This document shows positions 24,501 to 34,245 of a stretch of 43,540 bases of DNA, in pieces. Both the position numbers and the translations under genes were made by a program. The stretch spans positions 1 to 43,540 of the forward strand of contig NZ_JBISEP010000027.1 of assembly GCF_044383835.1 (NCBI RefSeq). Reading direction: 5' to 3'. The notes under the pieces are model-generated. The model ran no database searches. It was not told the DNA's origin and saw only the letters and a program-made list of their open reading frames with translations. How positions within the stretch are numbered: position 1 is the stretch's first letter; every line of letters begins with the position of its first letter. The DNA comes from Paraliobacillus sp044383835. Lineage in GTDB: Bacteria > Bacillota > Bacilli > Bacillales > Amphibacillaceae.

Positions 24501-26672
24501 TTAATCGAGTTCAGCCGTTGTTACGAGGACATCTCTTGGCTTACTTCCTTTTTGCGCTGAAATAATACCATTATGCTCCAATGTATCAATTAATCTTGCT
24601 GCCCGATTATAGCCGATTTTAAAACGTCGTTGCAACAAAGAGGCGCTAGCACCACTTTGCTCTATAACAAAAGAAAGTACTTCATGGTACAATTCATCCT
24701 CTACTTCTTCGGTTTTAACCTGTTGTAATAAATCTTCTTGTTCAAACAAGTAATTCGTAGGTGCTTGTTTTTTTGCATACGAAGTCACACGTTCAATCTC
24801 TTCATCAGTAACAAAAGCACCTTGAATACGAACAGGATGCCTTGCCCCATTTTCTACAAATAGCATATCTCCTTTTCCTAAAAGCCGTTCCGCTCCGTTT
24901 GTATCAATGATCGTACGCGAATCTACTTGAGATGACACACTAAAAGCAATCCGTGTTGGAATATTCGCTTTAATTAGTCCTGTAATTACATCCACCGAAG
25001 GACGTTGTGTTGCTAACAGAAGATGGATTCCACAAGCTCTTGCCTTTTGTGCAATTCGACAAATTGCATCTTCTACATCTTGGGGAGAAACCATCATTAA
25101 ATCAGCTAATTCATCAATTACAATAACAATATATGGCATCTTATCACTTAATCGTTGCTGTTGTATCATTTTTTGATTGTACCGCTCTATATCTCTTGTT
25201 CCCTCTTGAACAAACTTTTCATAACGTTCTTCCATTTCAGATACTGCCCATTTCAGCGCATGTGTTGCAGCTTTTACATCCGTGATAACAGGAGAAACTA
25301 AGTGCGGGACTTCATTATACGGTGCTAATTCAACCATTTTTGGATCGATTAACATTAATTTCACATCTTCATGACTCGCTTTATATAATAAACTAATTAA
25401 AATAGTATTAATACATACACTCTTCCCAGATCCTGTCGCACCCGCAATCAAGCCATGGGGCATTTTTTTAATATCTGTAACAATCGGGCTTCCAGCAATA
25501 TCTAAACCAAGTGCAATGTTTAATGGGGATTGATCATTTTGAAATTGACTCGCTTTAAATATCTCCTGTAAACTAACGGCTTTCGCTTGTTGATTCGGAA
25601 TTTCAATTCCAATTGCATGTTTTCCAGGAATGGGTGCTTCCATACGGATATCTTTTGCTGCCATATTCAATTTTATATCATCACTTAAGTTCTTGATTTT
25701 ACTTACCTTCACTCCTGCTTCTGGCTGGACTTCAAACCTTGTTACCGTAGGGCCTTGCATAGAGGCAATAACTTTTGCATTTACTTGGAACTGTTTTAAT
25801 GTATTTTCTAATAAATTTGCTTGTTGCTCTATCCACACATTACTATTTTCTTGTTTAGCAATTGGATCATTCAATAAATGAATTGGTGGGCGTTTCTGTG
25901 CTTTATTTTTTTCTTTCTTTTGGTAGTATCGCTTTTTATCACTGGGACGCATTCTTACATTAAAAGGTTGTGGTTTTTTTCTGGCTTGTTTATTTTCGAA
26001 TGGATGCTGATTTTCAGCAACTATCGTATCTTTTTCCGAATGTAAAGTCGATTCTTCTTGACTCACATGCTGTTCGTTACCAACACCTATTACATCTGGA
26101 TTTTCTATATTCCGTGTTGATTGTTGCACTTGCTTTTCGCTTTCTGCTACTTGAGGCAATGTGTTTTGTTCAGTAAGCTGACTTCGCTTTTCCTGACGAG
26201 AATAAAGTAACTCATTACTTCGATTAACTTGTTCTGTTTTTTCCATTATATCAGCTGTCTGTTTATGTATATCCTTTTTTCTTAAAAATGCCGGTGTTTC
26301 TAACTCTTGTTTAATTTCTTCATTTGGACGCTTTCTAAAACCATAGACTGGCGATGGAACAGGAGTTGGACTAAATGGCTTACGTTTCTTTTCTGGCGAT
26401 GTTTGATCATACGAATCATGCCTGTACTCTTCCCTTTTCATTTCTAAACGGTTACGCTTTATTTTCTTTCGCTCTGGTTGATTTTTAGGTTCATCAGGAA
26501 TAGCAGGGAAATTGAGCTTTTTTTTGTTCGGGTATTGATAGAGTACTTTTCTATCTAAGTTCTGATCTATCGTATTGTTTTGCTCTCTATTAAAATATGA
26601 AAAATCGTTTGTTAATTTTTCATCTGATGAATGAAACCATTTCTTCATTTTATCTTTCCATCGATTAAACAT
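24501..26672 (-). CDS. sftA: SftA-type DNA translocase (FtsK/SpoIIIE family)
   Basis: It moves chromosomal DNA away from the closing septum. B. subtilis SftA (YtpT) is soluble and so is this one: no membrane segments are seen. The 723-residue protein is shorter than the B. subtilis protein (about 950). Residues 1-260 are a low-complexity basic and acidic linker. The alpha/beta motor begins near 270. Walker A GATGSGKS is at 411-418, Walker B IVIVIDELAD at 515-524, and the arginine/QRPSVD segment at 554-560. The gamma winged-helix domain covers 655-723 (SASLLQRRFKIGYNRAARL), which recognises orientation sequences in DNA. Confidence 0.93.
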   Translation of the reverse strand: MFNRWKDKMKKWFHSSDEKLTNDFSYFNREQNNTIDQNLDRKVLYQYPNKKKLNFPAIPDEPKNQPERKKIKRNRLEMKREEYRHDSYDQTSPEKKRKPFSPTPVPSPVYGFRKRPNEEIKQELETPAFLRKKDIHKQTADIMEKTEQVNRSNELLYSRQEKRSQLTEQNTLPQVAESEKQVQQSTRNIENPDVIGVGNEQHVSQEESTLHSEKDTIVAENQHPFENKQARKKPQPFNVRMRPSDKKRYYQKKEKNKAQKRPPIHLLNDPIAKQENSNVWIEQQANLLENTLKQFQVNAKVIASMQGPTVTRFEVQPEAGVKVSKIKNLSDDIKLNMAAKDIRMEAPIPGKHAIGIEIPNQQAKAVSLQEIFKASQFQNDQSPLNIALGLDIAGSPIVTDIKKMPHGLIAGATGSGKSVCINTILISLLYKASHEDVKLMLIDPKMVELAPYNEVPHLVSPVITDVKAATHALKWAVSEMEERYEKFVQEGTRDIERYNQKMIQQQRLSDKMPYIVIVIDELADLMMVSPQDVEDAICRIAQKARACGIHLLLATQRPSVDVITGLIKANIPTRIAFSVSSQVDSRTIIDTNGAERLLGKGDMLFVENGARHPVRIQGAFVTDEEIERVTSYAKKQAPTNYLFEQEDLLQQVKTEEVEDELYHEVLSFVIEQSGASASLLQRRFKIGYNRAARLIDTLEHNGIISAQKGSKPRDVLVTTAELD

Positions 26673-26810
26673 ACCTTTTCACTCTTCCATTTTATTTGTT
26701 TCCTTTTATTTTAACAGGTTTTCCTTTCGAAACATACTCATACTAAATGATTCTTTCTATTGTCGTATTGATAAATAATATCTATGTATCAGTCAAAGTG
26801 TTTTCTAATT

Positions 26811-26840
26811 AGAAAAGAGTTGCCTTTCACAAGACAACCC
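26811..26840 (-). terminator. Terminator of ytpR
   Basis: GGGTTGTC and GGCAACTC (minus strand, with G-T pairs) form a stem followed by TTTTC. It lies 17 bases past the ytpR stop codon. Confidence 0.7.
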
Positions 26841-26856
26841 TACTTATATACTAATT

Positions 26857-27462
26857 TTAGTTTGATATAAAAGGATCTCCTGGATTAACGTCATTAGTCA
26901 ACACATAAATCCCTTTTTCTTCTGGAGCATTCGGTAACCGTAGTTCTTTTTGGGAGCAAATCATGCCAAACGAATCAACACCTCTTAAGTTTGCTTCTTT
27001 TATTTCCATTCCGCTTGGCATTACAGCACCTACTTTTGCAACTACAACATGTTGACCTTTCTCCACATTCGGTGCACCACATACAATTTGAACTGTTTCT
27101 TGACCTATATTCACCTGACAAACACTTAGCTTATCAGCATTTTCATGTTGCTTTTTCTCTTCTACATAACCAACAACAAATTTTGGCGAAAGGTCGACAT
27201 CTAAAACATCTGTTAAGCCATTCTTTTCAAAAATAGCATGCATCTGTTGAATTAATGTTTCTGTCACTTCTAGTTTGTTTGTCTGTATTTCCATATCATT
27301 TGATACATCAAAAATATTATATCCAAGCACTTCTTTTGTATTTCTATCCGTAATTTTAACAACATTACCAAATCGTTCTTGTTCTAACTCATATCGATCA
27401 CCTTGTTTCAACATAATAATCAGGCAATCACCAATCCCTTGTTTATTATAGAAAACTTGCAT
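26857..27462 (-). CDS. ytpR: YtpR, tRNA-binding-domain protein
   Basis: A 201-residue cytosolic protein with a C-terminal oligonucleotide-binding fold like the EMAP-II/PheT N-terminal tRNA-binding domain (VVGYVEEKKQHENADKL, VCGAPNVEKGQHVVVA, NLRGVDSFGMICSQKEL). Domain start near residue 95. The ATG at 27462 has AAGGA 8 bases upstream and gives the normal YtpR length; the open frame begins earlier inside ytpQ. The start codon is two bases after the ytpQ stop, so the genes are coupled. Function in B. subtilis is not established. Confidence 0.9.
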   Translation of the reverse strand: MQVFYNKQGIGDCLIIMLKQGDRYELEQERFGNVVKITDRNTKEVLGYNIFDVSNDMEIQTNKLEVTETLIQQMHAIFEKNGLTDVLDVDLSPKFVVGYVEEKKQHENADKLSVCQVNIGQETVQIVCGAPNVEKGQHVVVAKVGAVMPSGMEIKEANLRGVDSFGMICSQKELRLPNAPEEKGIYVLTNDVNPGDPFISN

Positions 27463-27463
27463 C

Positions 27464-28291
27464 TTATTCATCCTTTTCTGCATCATTTTTCGGTGTTGGA
27501 CGATTTTTTGCTAAAATGAATATCGGCTCTAATTTTTTATCCTCATAAATAAAAGATAAAGAAGTAATTGGTACGCGACCTTCAGCAAAAAATTTCATCG
27601 TCATTTGTGCTAAAATATCATAACCTGTGTCATTTTGAACATCAACAAGAATGAGTACATCTTGATGCGGCACCGCAACAGCAAGTTCACCTTTCGCATT
27701 GAAACGCATTTCTTCTAAAAATGCTTCATTCAATATACGGCTAGCATCATACCCATCATTTGTAGAAATGAAATAAAAATCATTTCCAGCTACTTGTTCT
27801 TGTTTAGGAGTAACATCTAATGACCGCAAATTAAAACTTGACACTTCTTTTAATCGGTCTAATGTCCAACCTTCTTCTTCAAGTAATGTTTGATCAATTA
27901 ATTGATAGGTTTTTCCTAAATCGAGTGCATAATAAACCCGTGTCTCGGCAGTGTGTTCTGTAAACATTAGTGGAATACCAGATTTTGTTTCTGTTGGAAA
28001 TGACGTAGAACGTATAACCGGAAAAACAGATTTTTCTTTTCCTTCTAATGTAGGAGACTGGTTCATGATCTTTAATGCTTCCGTAATATAATATACCAAA
28101 TCATCTAGCGCTAGATTACCTTTTTGTTCATATTTAGCAATCACATTGGGTAATGTTACTGTAATTCCTTGATGCGTATCTCGCCATTCCACTCGATAAG
28201 TATCTTTATCTCGATTAAAAGATGTTCGCCACTCAGCACGATTTAATTGTTCATCTAGTATTCTTTTCAATTGTATGCTTGTCATTTTCAT
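27464..28291 (-). CDS. ytpQ: YtpQ, DUF1444 protein
   Basis: A 275-residue soluble protein without membrane segments. It matches the DUF1444 family by its length and features (LNRAEWRTSFNRDKDTYRVEW near the N-terminus, then a long alpha/beta core ending LEPIFILAKNRP). The ATG at 28291 has AGGGAGAG 9 bases upstream. It lies in the conserved ytpP-ytpQ-ytpR cluster. I know no function. Confidence 0.85.
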   Translation of the reverse strand: MKMTSIQLKRILDEQLNRAEWRTSFNRDKDTYRVEWRDTHQGITVTLPNVIAKYEQKGNLALDDLVYYITEALKIMNQSPTLEGKEKSVFPVIRSTSFPTETKSGIPLMFTEHTAETRVYYALDLGKTYQLIDQTLLEEEGWTLDRLKEVSSFNLRSLDVTPKQEQVAGNDFYFISTNDGYDASRILNEAFLEEMRFNAKGELAVAVPHQDVLILVDVQNDTGYDILAQMTMKFFAEGRVPITSLSFIYEDKKLEPIFILAKNRPTPKNDAEKDE

Positions 28292-28376
28292 CGTTTGTTT
28301 CTCTCCCTAAAGAGAATGTTTTGTCACGTTAGCTATTCTAGCATGATTTACACATTGTTAAAAGAAAATATCTCTT

Positions 28377-28691
28377 TTATTGTAACTCATTTAAGAACGA
28401 TTGGATTTCTTCTTTTGTCTTTTTATCTTTACTTACAAAACGTCCAATTTCTTCTCCATTTTCAAATGCTAAGAAACTTGGAATTCCAAATACATCATGA
28501 GCGATACATACATCTATAAATTGATCACGGTCAACATATATAAACTTAAAATTAGCAAATTCTTCTTCAATTTCCGGCATGAACGGTTCGATTAAACGAC
28601 AATCTGGACACCAATCCGCTGAAAATAACAATACCGTCTTCCCTTCTGCTAAAATAGTTGTTAATTCTTGTTCTGTTTGTAATGTTTGCAT
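28377..28691 (-). CDS. ytpP: YtpP, thioredoxin-like protein
   Basis: A 104-residue cytosolic protein with a thioredoxin fold and active site WCPDC (ADWCPDC at about residues 31-37), followed by the cis-proline GIPSF. The ATG at 28691 has GGAGGT 6 bases upstream and gives the usual length; the open frame begins nine codons earlier. B. subtilis YtpP can bind bacillithiol-type thiols. The redox role is inferred from the CPDC pair. Confidence 0.9.
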   Translation of the reverse strand: MQTLQTEQELTTILAEGKTVLLFSADWCPDCRLIEPFMPEIEEEFANFKFIYVDRDQFIDVCIAHDVFGIPSFLAFENGEEIGRFVSKDKKTKEEIQSFLNELQ

Positions 28692-28710
28692 AAAATTACC
28701 TCCTAGTAAT

Positions 28711-29751
28711 TTACTCATAGTTAATTCGCATATCGCCAGGGCGGATCCAACCTTTTTTTCGCATATATTCAGATATTAATAAGCTAATAATAGCTGGACC
28801 AATGATATGTATTCCAAGAACCATCCAAAACACATCAATGCCAAAACCCATTGTATTAAACGCCATGATTTGCCCAACAAAACCTGCTGTACCCATTCCA
28901 GCACCTGAAGCATTATTTGTCATATCAAACCAAACAGAAGCAAATGGTGCCATGACAGCACCCGCTATTGTTGGAGGGATAATGATTAATGGCTTCTTTA
29001 AAATATTTGCAACTTGTAGCATAGATGTACCAATTCCTTGTGCTAATAATCCACCAACGCCATTATCGCGATAACTTGAAACTGCAAAACCAACCATTTG
29101 TGCAGCACAGCCTACTACGGCTGCACCTGCAGCTAAACCGTCTAATGACAACATTAATGATATAGCTACACTGGAAATTGGAGCAGTTAGAGCCCATCCC
29201 ATTAATACGGCTACAATAATACCCATTATAAATGGTTGTTGTGATGTTGACCAATTTATCACACTACCAAGGCCTGTCATAAATGAATCAATTGGCGGCC
29301 CGATAAATTTACCAACGATATAACCAATCGTAATCGTTAATAAAGGTGTTAGTAAAATATCTATCTTTGTTTGTTTATAAATGATCTTACCAATCTCAGT
29401 AGCAAACAATGCGCTAATATAACTCCCAACAGGACCAGCTAGCTCGTATCCAAACGCGCCACTAAATAATGCCGAAAACATTACTAACGGTGCAGCCTTT
29501 AACCCATAGGCGATTGCTACACCAATCGCACCACCAACAATCTTATTATCCATTGCAAATGATCCAATTTCTATTAAAGATCTCGTTACGATTGTCGATC
29601 CTAACATCCCTTCTAATTGCGATCCTAATGTATTAATGATAAGTCCGATAATAAGAGAAGAAAATAACCCTAAAGCCATATAGCTTAATGCAGTAATAAA
29701 ATACGCGTGAGCAGATAAATATACACCTTTTTTCTTTAAAAAGCTAACCAT
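28711..29751 (-). CDS. PTS_EIIC-like (PF13303-type) membrane protein
   Basis: A 346-residue integral membrane protein with nine or ten predicted segments (for example YFITALSYMALGLFSSLIIG, MGIIVAVLMGWALTAPISS, VFWMVLGIHIIGPAIISLLI). The glycine-rich sequences TNTLGSQ...GAIGVAIAYGLKAAP and APFASVWFDMTNN fit the PTS_EIIC_2 family, which lacks the IIA and IIB parts. It may be a transporter for a phosphorylated sugar or other solute, or an orphan membrane protein; I cannot tell the substrate. It is upstream of ytpP by 19 bases, so it is probably co-transcribed with ytpP. Confidence 0.75.
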   Translation of the reverse strand: MVSFLKKKGVYLSAHAYFITALSYMALGLFSSLIIGLIINTLGSQLEGMLGSTIVTRSLIEIGSFAMDNKIVGGAIGVAIAYGLKAAPLVMFSALFSGAFGYELAGPVGSYISALFATEIGKIIYKQTKIDILLTPLLTITIGYIVGKFIGPPIDSFMTGLGSVINWSTSQQPFIMGIIVAVLMGWALTAPISSVAISLMLSLDGLAAGAAVVGCAAQMVGFAVSSYRDNGVGGLLAQGIGTSMLQVANILKKPLIIIPPTIAGAVMAPFASVWFDMTNNASGAGMGTAGFVGQIMAFNTMGFGIDVFWMVLGIHIIGPAIISLLISEYMRKKGWIRPGDMRINYE

Positions 29752-30004
29752 GCCTAAATCCCCCCTTTTCTTTGTTATATCTTACACAAACCTAGAAACA
29801 AACTCAAGAACCAGATTGTCAATAAAAAGCATGTTTTTTTAAAAAAACGAAACCATTTTTCGGGAAATTACGTATGTATTAGTAAATACAATGATAGACA
29901 TGAGCATATCCAATGATTTTGTAAAGCCTAATAAAATATGACAAATCATTTTTTACATTACAGTAACGTTAAAAATTACTAAACATTTTAAGGAGATGGT
30001 TATC

Positions 30005-30517
30005 GTGAAGAAAATTTTTGCAATTACTTTTGCTACTGTTCTTTTTTTTAGTGGGTGTGCCAATGTAGATCAAGGTAGAATACAAAAAAATAACGTAAAC
30101 TCTAATATAAGCGAATTAACTACAGCGGAACAAAATTATGTGACTTCAGTACAAGAGATATTCACTACAATTATAGAAGAAATGAATAATATTACTTCAG
30201 AGCTCAACAAAGCAACAAACGCCCCTTCATTATATCGGAATGATGAATGGAAATCGGATATAGAGGAAGGATTCAAAATGGCAGATAAGATGGCTGAACA
30301 ACTAGAGAAGTTAGAAGAAATGAATCATGTACCATCAAGCTTCCGATCAGAGCATAACGTAGCATTAGATACAATTATTCTTATTGTTGATGCGGGAAAG
30401 AAAATTATCGATGGTATCAATGAAATAAATCCAAGAACAATTAGAGAAGGAGCAAGTATAATACAAGATAGTATCGATTTCATTCATAATGTGAACAATA
30501 AGTTAGTGCAAGAATAA
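30005..30517 (+). CDS. Lipoprotein of unknown function
   Basis: I chose GTG at 30005: AAGGAG lies 9 bases before it, whereas an ATG at 29996 touches the same site and cannot be used. The 170-residue product has a lipoprotein signal (KKIFAITFATVLFF) and the lipobox FSGC with the lipid-bearing Cys near residue 18. The rest is a helical, acidic coiled-coil protein (EEMNNITSELNK, MADKMAEQLEKLEEM) outside the membrane. No family recognised. It is divergent from the PTS-like gene and its upstream 244 bases hold no gene. Confidence 0.8.
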   Translation: MKKIFAITFATVLFFSGCANVDQGRIQKNNVNSNISELTTAEQNYVTSVQEIFTTIIEEMNNITSELNKATNAPSLYRNDEWKSDIEEGFKMADKMAEQLEKLEEMNHVPSSFRSEHNVALDTIILIVDAGKKIIDGINEINPRTIREGASIIQDSIDFIHNVNNKLVQE

Positions 30518-30592
30518 GATGCTAAAACACGAAAAGTAATCCGTTTTTCACAATTCAATTTATACCTTGTTGACAAAAAAATGATCATAAAT

Positions 30593-30626
30593 AAGCCTGA
30601 AAGATTTATTGAATCCTTCAGGCCTT
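30593..30626. terminator. Bidirectional terminator between two lipoprotein genes
   Basis: GCCTGAA (30595-30601) pairs with TTCAGGC (30617-30623) around a 15-base loop, serving convergent genes on both sides. Confidence 0.7.
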
Positions 30627-30630
30627 TGAT

Positions 30631-31149
30631 TTATTCATTTTGAGACGTATATGCAATGGAATTTGCCATTTTCATCATCTTTTCTGTATCTTCTTCGATA
30701 TTTCGTAGTGTCGTTTGTGTCGTTACTTTTACGCCGCCAATACCTATTTGCAACTCATAATCCTTCTCAAGCTTAGCAACTTTCACATAACCGAAACGTT
30801 CATTATCTTCAAACGATTGCAATAATTGATCGTTTCCATTTGCCTCGGCTGCTTGAAAGTTTAACTTGCTAGTTGTCTCTTCCAATGCATTATAAAAGAA
30901 AATGAATGTTTGGTTACCATTCTCAAGTATAAGATTACTTTTTGAAACTTCCGTCACTTCGAAATCGTTTGGAACATACAAACTAATGTTTTCATGAGTT
31001 TGGTTTGCTTCCAGTGGTTTTTTTTCAAATTCATTTTTTGCAATACTTTCTACAGATGTCAGTGCCTCTTCTTCTGAAGGAGAGCATCCCACTAAGATAA
31101 ATAATGCTATGACAAACACTATATGTAATATTTTTATTATTCTTGTCAT
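30631..31149 (-). CDS. Lipoprotein of unknown function
   Basis: The ATG at 31149 has AAGGAGGAAG upstream; an open frame to 31191 has no site. The 172-residue product has a signal with a hydrophobic core (IVFVIALFI) and lipobox LVGC with the lipid Cys near residue 22. The mature domain is beta-rich, with NISLYVPNDFEVTEVSKSNLILENG and TFIFFYNALE. It resembles lipoproteins of Bacillus but I do not recognise a family. Not related in sequence to the gene at 30005. Confidence 0.8.
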   Translation of the reverse strand: MTRIIKILHIVFVIALFILVGCSPSEEEALTSVESIAKNEFEKKPLEANQTHENISLYVPNDFEVTEVSKSNLILENGNQTFIFFYNALEETTSKLNFQAAEANGNDQLLQSFEDNERFGYVKVAKLEKDYELQIGIGGVKVTTQTTLRNIEEDTEKMMKMANSIAYTSQNE

Positions 31150-31281
31150 ATTTTCTTCCTCCTTACTCAATCTTAAGGCCACTTCTATCATACTATGAAT
31201 TCTAAATTTGACAAGGATTGATTTATCATGTCACATAAAATTCATTTTTTCTTCAAAACAAGAAAATAACAGAGGGAAGAA

Positions 31282-31785
31282 TTATTTATTCGCAAATGTA
31301 TATTGCCCTTTCAGCAAATAAACAATGTGTATGAACATGTCTTTCCGTGAAATATATTGGTTAGTAAAGATTCCAATTGCACCTTCTTTTTTGCTCACAT
31401 CTTTCTTTCTCGCATAATGCTCCATCACTAGACCTAGCTCATATCCCTTGTTCAGATATATTGATACTTCTTCAGGTAAAGGAATGCGTGCACCACTAGC
31501 AACGTATATTTCACCTGTCTTATCAACCAATGCACCCCAATTGCAAAGGAATAATTGATTGTTATAACCAGTAACACCACCTTCTAATCCAATTCCTAAG
31601 CTTGCATTTTCATAAGCAATCGCATGTTTCGCTCGGTTTTTAGCACCTAGTAATGTTTCTTCATCAGAAAAAGGTTGTGCAGACACACCTGATAACACAT
31701 CCATCGCAATCACGTTTGCATCTTGAAATACTGCTTTAACTGCTTCTATTTTCGTTGGATTATGTGAGCCTATCACGATTTCCAT
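31282..31785 (-). CDS. DUF84 family inosine/xanthosine triphosphatase-like protein
   Basis: A 167-residue cytosolic protein. The N-terminus GSHNPTKIEAV and the conserved SGVSAQPFSDEET, AKHAI and GIGLEGGV match the DUF84/YjjX (ITPase-like) family, which removes non-canonical purine triphosphates. Residues about 1-100 hold the nucleotide site. Family is known to dephosphorylate ITP and XTP in E. coli YjjX; activity here is inferred. It sits near ytoP on the same strand. Confidence 0.8.
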   Translation of the reverse strand: MEIVIGSHNPTKIEAVKAVFQDANVIAMDVLSGVSAQPFSDEETLLGAKNRAKHAIAYENASLGIGLEGGVTGYNNQLFLCNWGALVDKTGEIYVASGARIPLPEEVSIYLNKGYELGLVMEHYARKKDVSKKEGAIGIFTNQYISRKDMFIHIVYLLKGQYTFANK

Positions 31786-31854
31786 TTAATTGACCTCACT
31801 TTTGCTATTTCAATTGCTTGTTTCTAACGGACTAACAAATTTATATTACGATAG

Positions 31855-32922
31855 TTACGCATTCTCTTTGATTTGCTTAACCGTATTTGCATCGGTTTGT
31901 TTGACTAATTCAACAATCAAAGCTTTTGCTGCTGCATAATCATCCACATGGATAATTGATCCATGTGTATGTATGTAACGAGATGCAATACCGACAACTG
32001 CAGACGGTACACCTTGATTAGATAAATGCACTCGTCCTGCATCTGTTCCACCTTGAGAAATAAAGTATTGATAAGGAATATTATTAGATTCTGCTGTATC
32101 AAGTACAAAATCACGCATACCACGATGTGTAATCATCGATCGATCGAAAATACGCAATAGTGCTCCTTTACCTAACTGACCAAATGCTTTGTCTTCACCT
32201 GACATATCATTTGCTGGTGATGCATCTAATGCGTAAAAAATATCTGGTTGAATCTTATTTGCTGCTACTTGCGCACCTCGAAGTCCAACTTCTTCTTGAA
32301 CCGTTGCGCCAGAGAATAGTTGATTAGGTATAATTTCGCCCTGTAGTTCCTTTAATAGTTCAATCGCCAAGCCACATCCATATCGATTATCCCATGCTTT
32401 AGCTAAAACTTTCTTCTTATTTGCCATCGGTGTAAAAGGTGTAACAGGTACAATTTGTTGCCCAGGCTTTATACCTATTTGTTTCGCATTTTCTTCATCG
32501 TCAGCACCAATATCAATAAGCATGTTTTTTAATTCCATCGGCCTTTTACGCTGCTCCTCTGTTAAATTATGCGGTGGGATAGAAGCAATCACACCGATAA
32601 CAGGACCGTTGTCAGTCATTATTTGAACGCGTTGAGCTAGAAGTACTTGAGACCACCATCCACCTAACGTTTGAAAACGAAGCATTCCGTTTTTAGTAAT
32701 CTGCGTTACCATAAAGCCAACTTCATCCATATGACCAGCAACCATTACTTTAGGCCCGGTTCCACGCCTTACTCCAAAAATGCCTCCTAAGTTATCTTGA
32801 ATGATTTCATCCGTGTATTTGGATATTTCTTTTTTCATAAAATCTCTAACTAAATGCTCATTCCCTGGTGCACCTTGTAATTCTGTTAATGTTTTAAATA
32901 ATTGAAGTGTTTCCTTTTTCAT
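31855..32922 (-). CDS. ytoP: M42-family aminopeptidase (YtoP)
   Basis: The ATG at 32922 has GGGGGTC 6 bases upstream; the open frame begins 16 codons earlier but lacks a site. The 355-residue enzyme is a cytosolic dinuclear-metal aminopeptidase/endoglucanase of the M42 family. Metal-binding and catalytic residues appear as AGHMDEVGF (His and the catalytic Asp), KAWDNRYGC (bridging Asp), VQEEVGLRG (Glu pair), LDASPAND and IHTHGS (last His). Its position with the trmB-ytzB neighbourhood matches B. subtilis. Confidence 0.93.
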   Translation of the reverse strand: MKKETLQLFKTLTELQGAPGNEHLVRDFMKKEISKYTDEIIQDNLGGIFGVRRGTGPKVMVAGHMDEVGFMVTQITKNGMLRFQTLGGWWSQVLLAQRVQIMTDNGPVIGVIASIPPHNLTEEQRKRPMELKNMLIDIGADDEENAKQIGIKPGQQIVPVTPFTPMANKKKVLAKAWDNRYGCGLAIELLKELQGEIIPNQLFSGATVQEEVGLRGAQVAANKIQPDIFYALDASPANDMSGEDKAFGQLGKGALLRIFDRSMITHRGMRDFVLDTAESNNIPYQYFISQGGTDAGRVHLSNQGVPSAVVGIASRYIHTHGSIIHVDDYAAAKALIVELVKQTDANTVKQIKENA

Positions 32923-33117
32923 ATGTAAGACCCCCAGTTTATATACACTACTTATCATTGTAACGAACAATTATCTGTGATTCCACTTTTTCTACATATA
33001 AAATTCTAACTCCAACATTGTTTATATCATAATGATTCGGTATAAACTACAAATGTATGTTATACTCTGTTTAGAAATTGTATTCATCAACATATAAAAC
33101 ACATACGAGGTGAAAAA

Positions 33118-33429
33118 ATGAATTGGAAAAAACTTTTATGTGCCGCTGGCGCTGGTGCACTTCTCGGATATGCCATACGGGATCAATTATCACAAAAACT
33201 GATCAAACCAGAAAATGCTTTAAAATTAGCAAAAGAAGCATTCAAACAACACGGACCAGTTAGTGGTTCATGGATTTACATGAAGCCTGAAGAAGTAACT
33301 AAAAACAGCTTAACTTATACCATTTATCGTGGAGGAGTAACTCGTACGATTGATGATACGAATATCCAATATGAATTTTATGTAGACGCTAATACGGGAT
33401 CCATTATCGACGTAACTGAAACAACATAA
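33118..33429 (+). CDS. ytzB: YtzB, PepSY-domain protein
   Basis: A 103-residue protein with an N-terminal hydrophobic segment (LLCAAGAGALLGYAI) and a PepSY-like domain (PENALKLAKEAFK, then SLTYTIYRGG, YEFYVDANTGSIIDV). In other families PepSY modules inhibit proteases or occur in membrane proteins. Function unknown here. It has GAGGTG upstream and is flanked downstream by a terminator. Confidence 0.85.
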   Translation: MNWKKLLCAAGAGALLGYAIRDQLSQKLIKPENALKLAKEAFKQHGPVSGSWIYMKPEEVTKNSLTYTIYRGGVTRTIDDTNIQYEFYVDANTGSIIDVTETT

Positions 33430-33434
33430 TAATA

Positions 33435-33508
33435 AAAAGACAGTACGAGATATAAACATATCCAACTACAAATGGATATACTCATATTAGCACTGTCTTT
33501 CTTTTTGT
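33435..33508. terminator. Convergent terminator between ytzB and trmB
   Basis: AAAAAGACAGT and ACTGTCTTTCTTTTT form a long bulged stem, with an inner ATATCC/GGATAT hairpin at 33463-33480. Confidence 0.65.
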
Positions 33509-33511
33509 TTT

Positions 33512-34150
33512 TTAACGAAAAACTGCTCTGCAGCGATAAATTGGTTGTCCTTTAGCAGAAAACTTTTCTTCATATTCTGTTTGAACATTAGTTGGATCGT
33601 CGAACTCATGTAAGTCTAACACTACTTCTTTAAGTTCCATATCAAATTGTGAAAAGCTAACTAAAGAATACTCAAATAAGTGTTTATTGTCTGTTTTCAA
33701 AATTATTTCGCCGTCAGGCTTTAAAATTTGTTTATATAATTCAAGAAATGATTTATACGTTAAACGACGTTTTTCATGCTTGTTCTTCGGCCATGGATCA
33801 GAGAAGTTCAAATATATTTTATCTACTTCATTTTCTTCAAAAATCTCCAATAAGCTTTGCGCATTTTCGTTTATAAAACAAACGTTATTTAGATTTTCTT
33901 CTATACCTTTTTGAACAGCACTAACTATAATACTTTTTGCAATTTCCATACCAATAAAGTTTATGTTAGGGAACTGTCTAGCCATTCCTATTATAAATTG
34001 ACCTTTTCCAGTTCCTATCTCCAAATGGATTGGAGAACTTGAGTCGAAAAGGGATTTCCATTTACCTTTATGAGCGATTGGATCCAACCTTACCAGATGA
34101 TCATTCTCTTTTAAAAATTCATCTGCCCATGGTTTATTTCTAGCACGCAT
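33512..34150 (-). CDS. trmB: tRNA (guanine-N7-)-methyltransferase
   Basis: It methylates G46 of tRNA using SAM in the cytosol. The ATG at 34150 has AAAAGGAGA upstream and gives 212 residues; the longer frame from 34246 overlaps ytzH and has no site. Motif I is HLEIGTGKGQF, motif II is FIGMEIAKS, and the family signature NFSDPWPKNKHEKRRL with the tRNA-binding and catalytic residues is intact, followed by LKTDNKHLFEYS. Divergent from ytzH. Confidence 0.95.
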   Translation of the reverse strand: MRARNKPWADEFLKENDHLVRLDPIAHKGKWKSLFDSSSPIHLEIGTGKGQFIIGMARQFPNINFIGMEIAKSIIVSAVQKGIEENLNNVCFINENAQSLLEIFEENEVDKIYLNFSDPWPKNKHEKRRLTYKSFLELYKQILKPDGEIILKTDNKHLFEYSLVSFSQFDMELKEVVLDLHEFDDPTNVQTEYEEKFSAKGQPIYRCRAVFR

Positions 34151-34245
34151 AATCTGTCTCCTTTTTGATCCAATATTTTTAGTCAAAATTGACAAGTATA
34201 ATTTGTTTGAAACAACAAAATATATAGCTAAGGCGGTGATGACCA

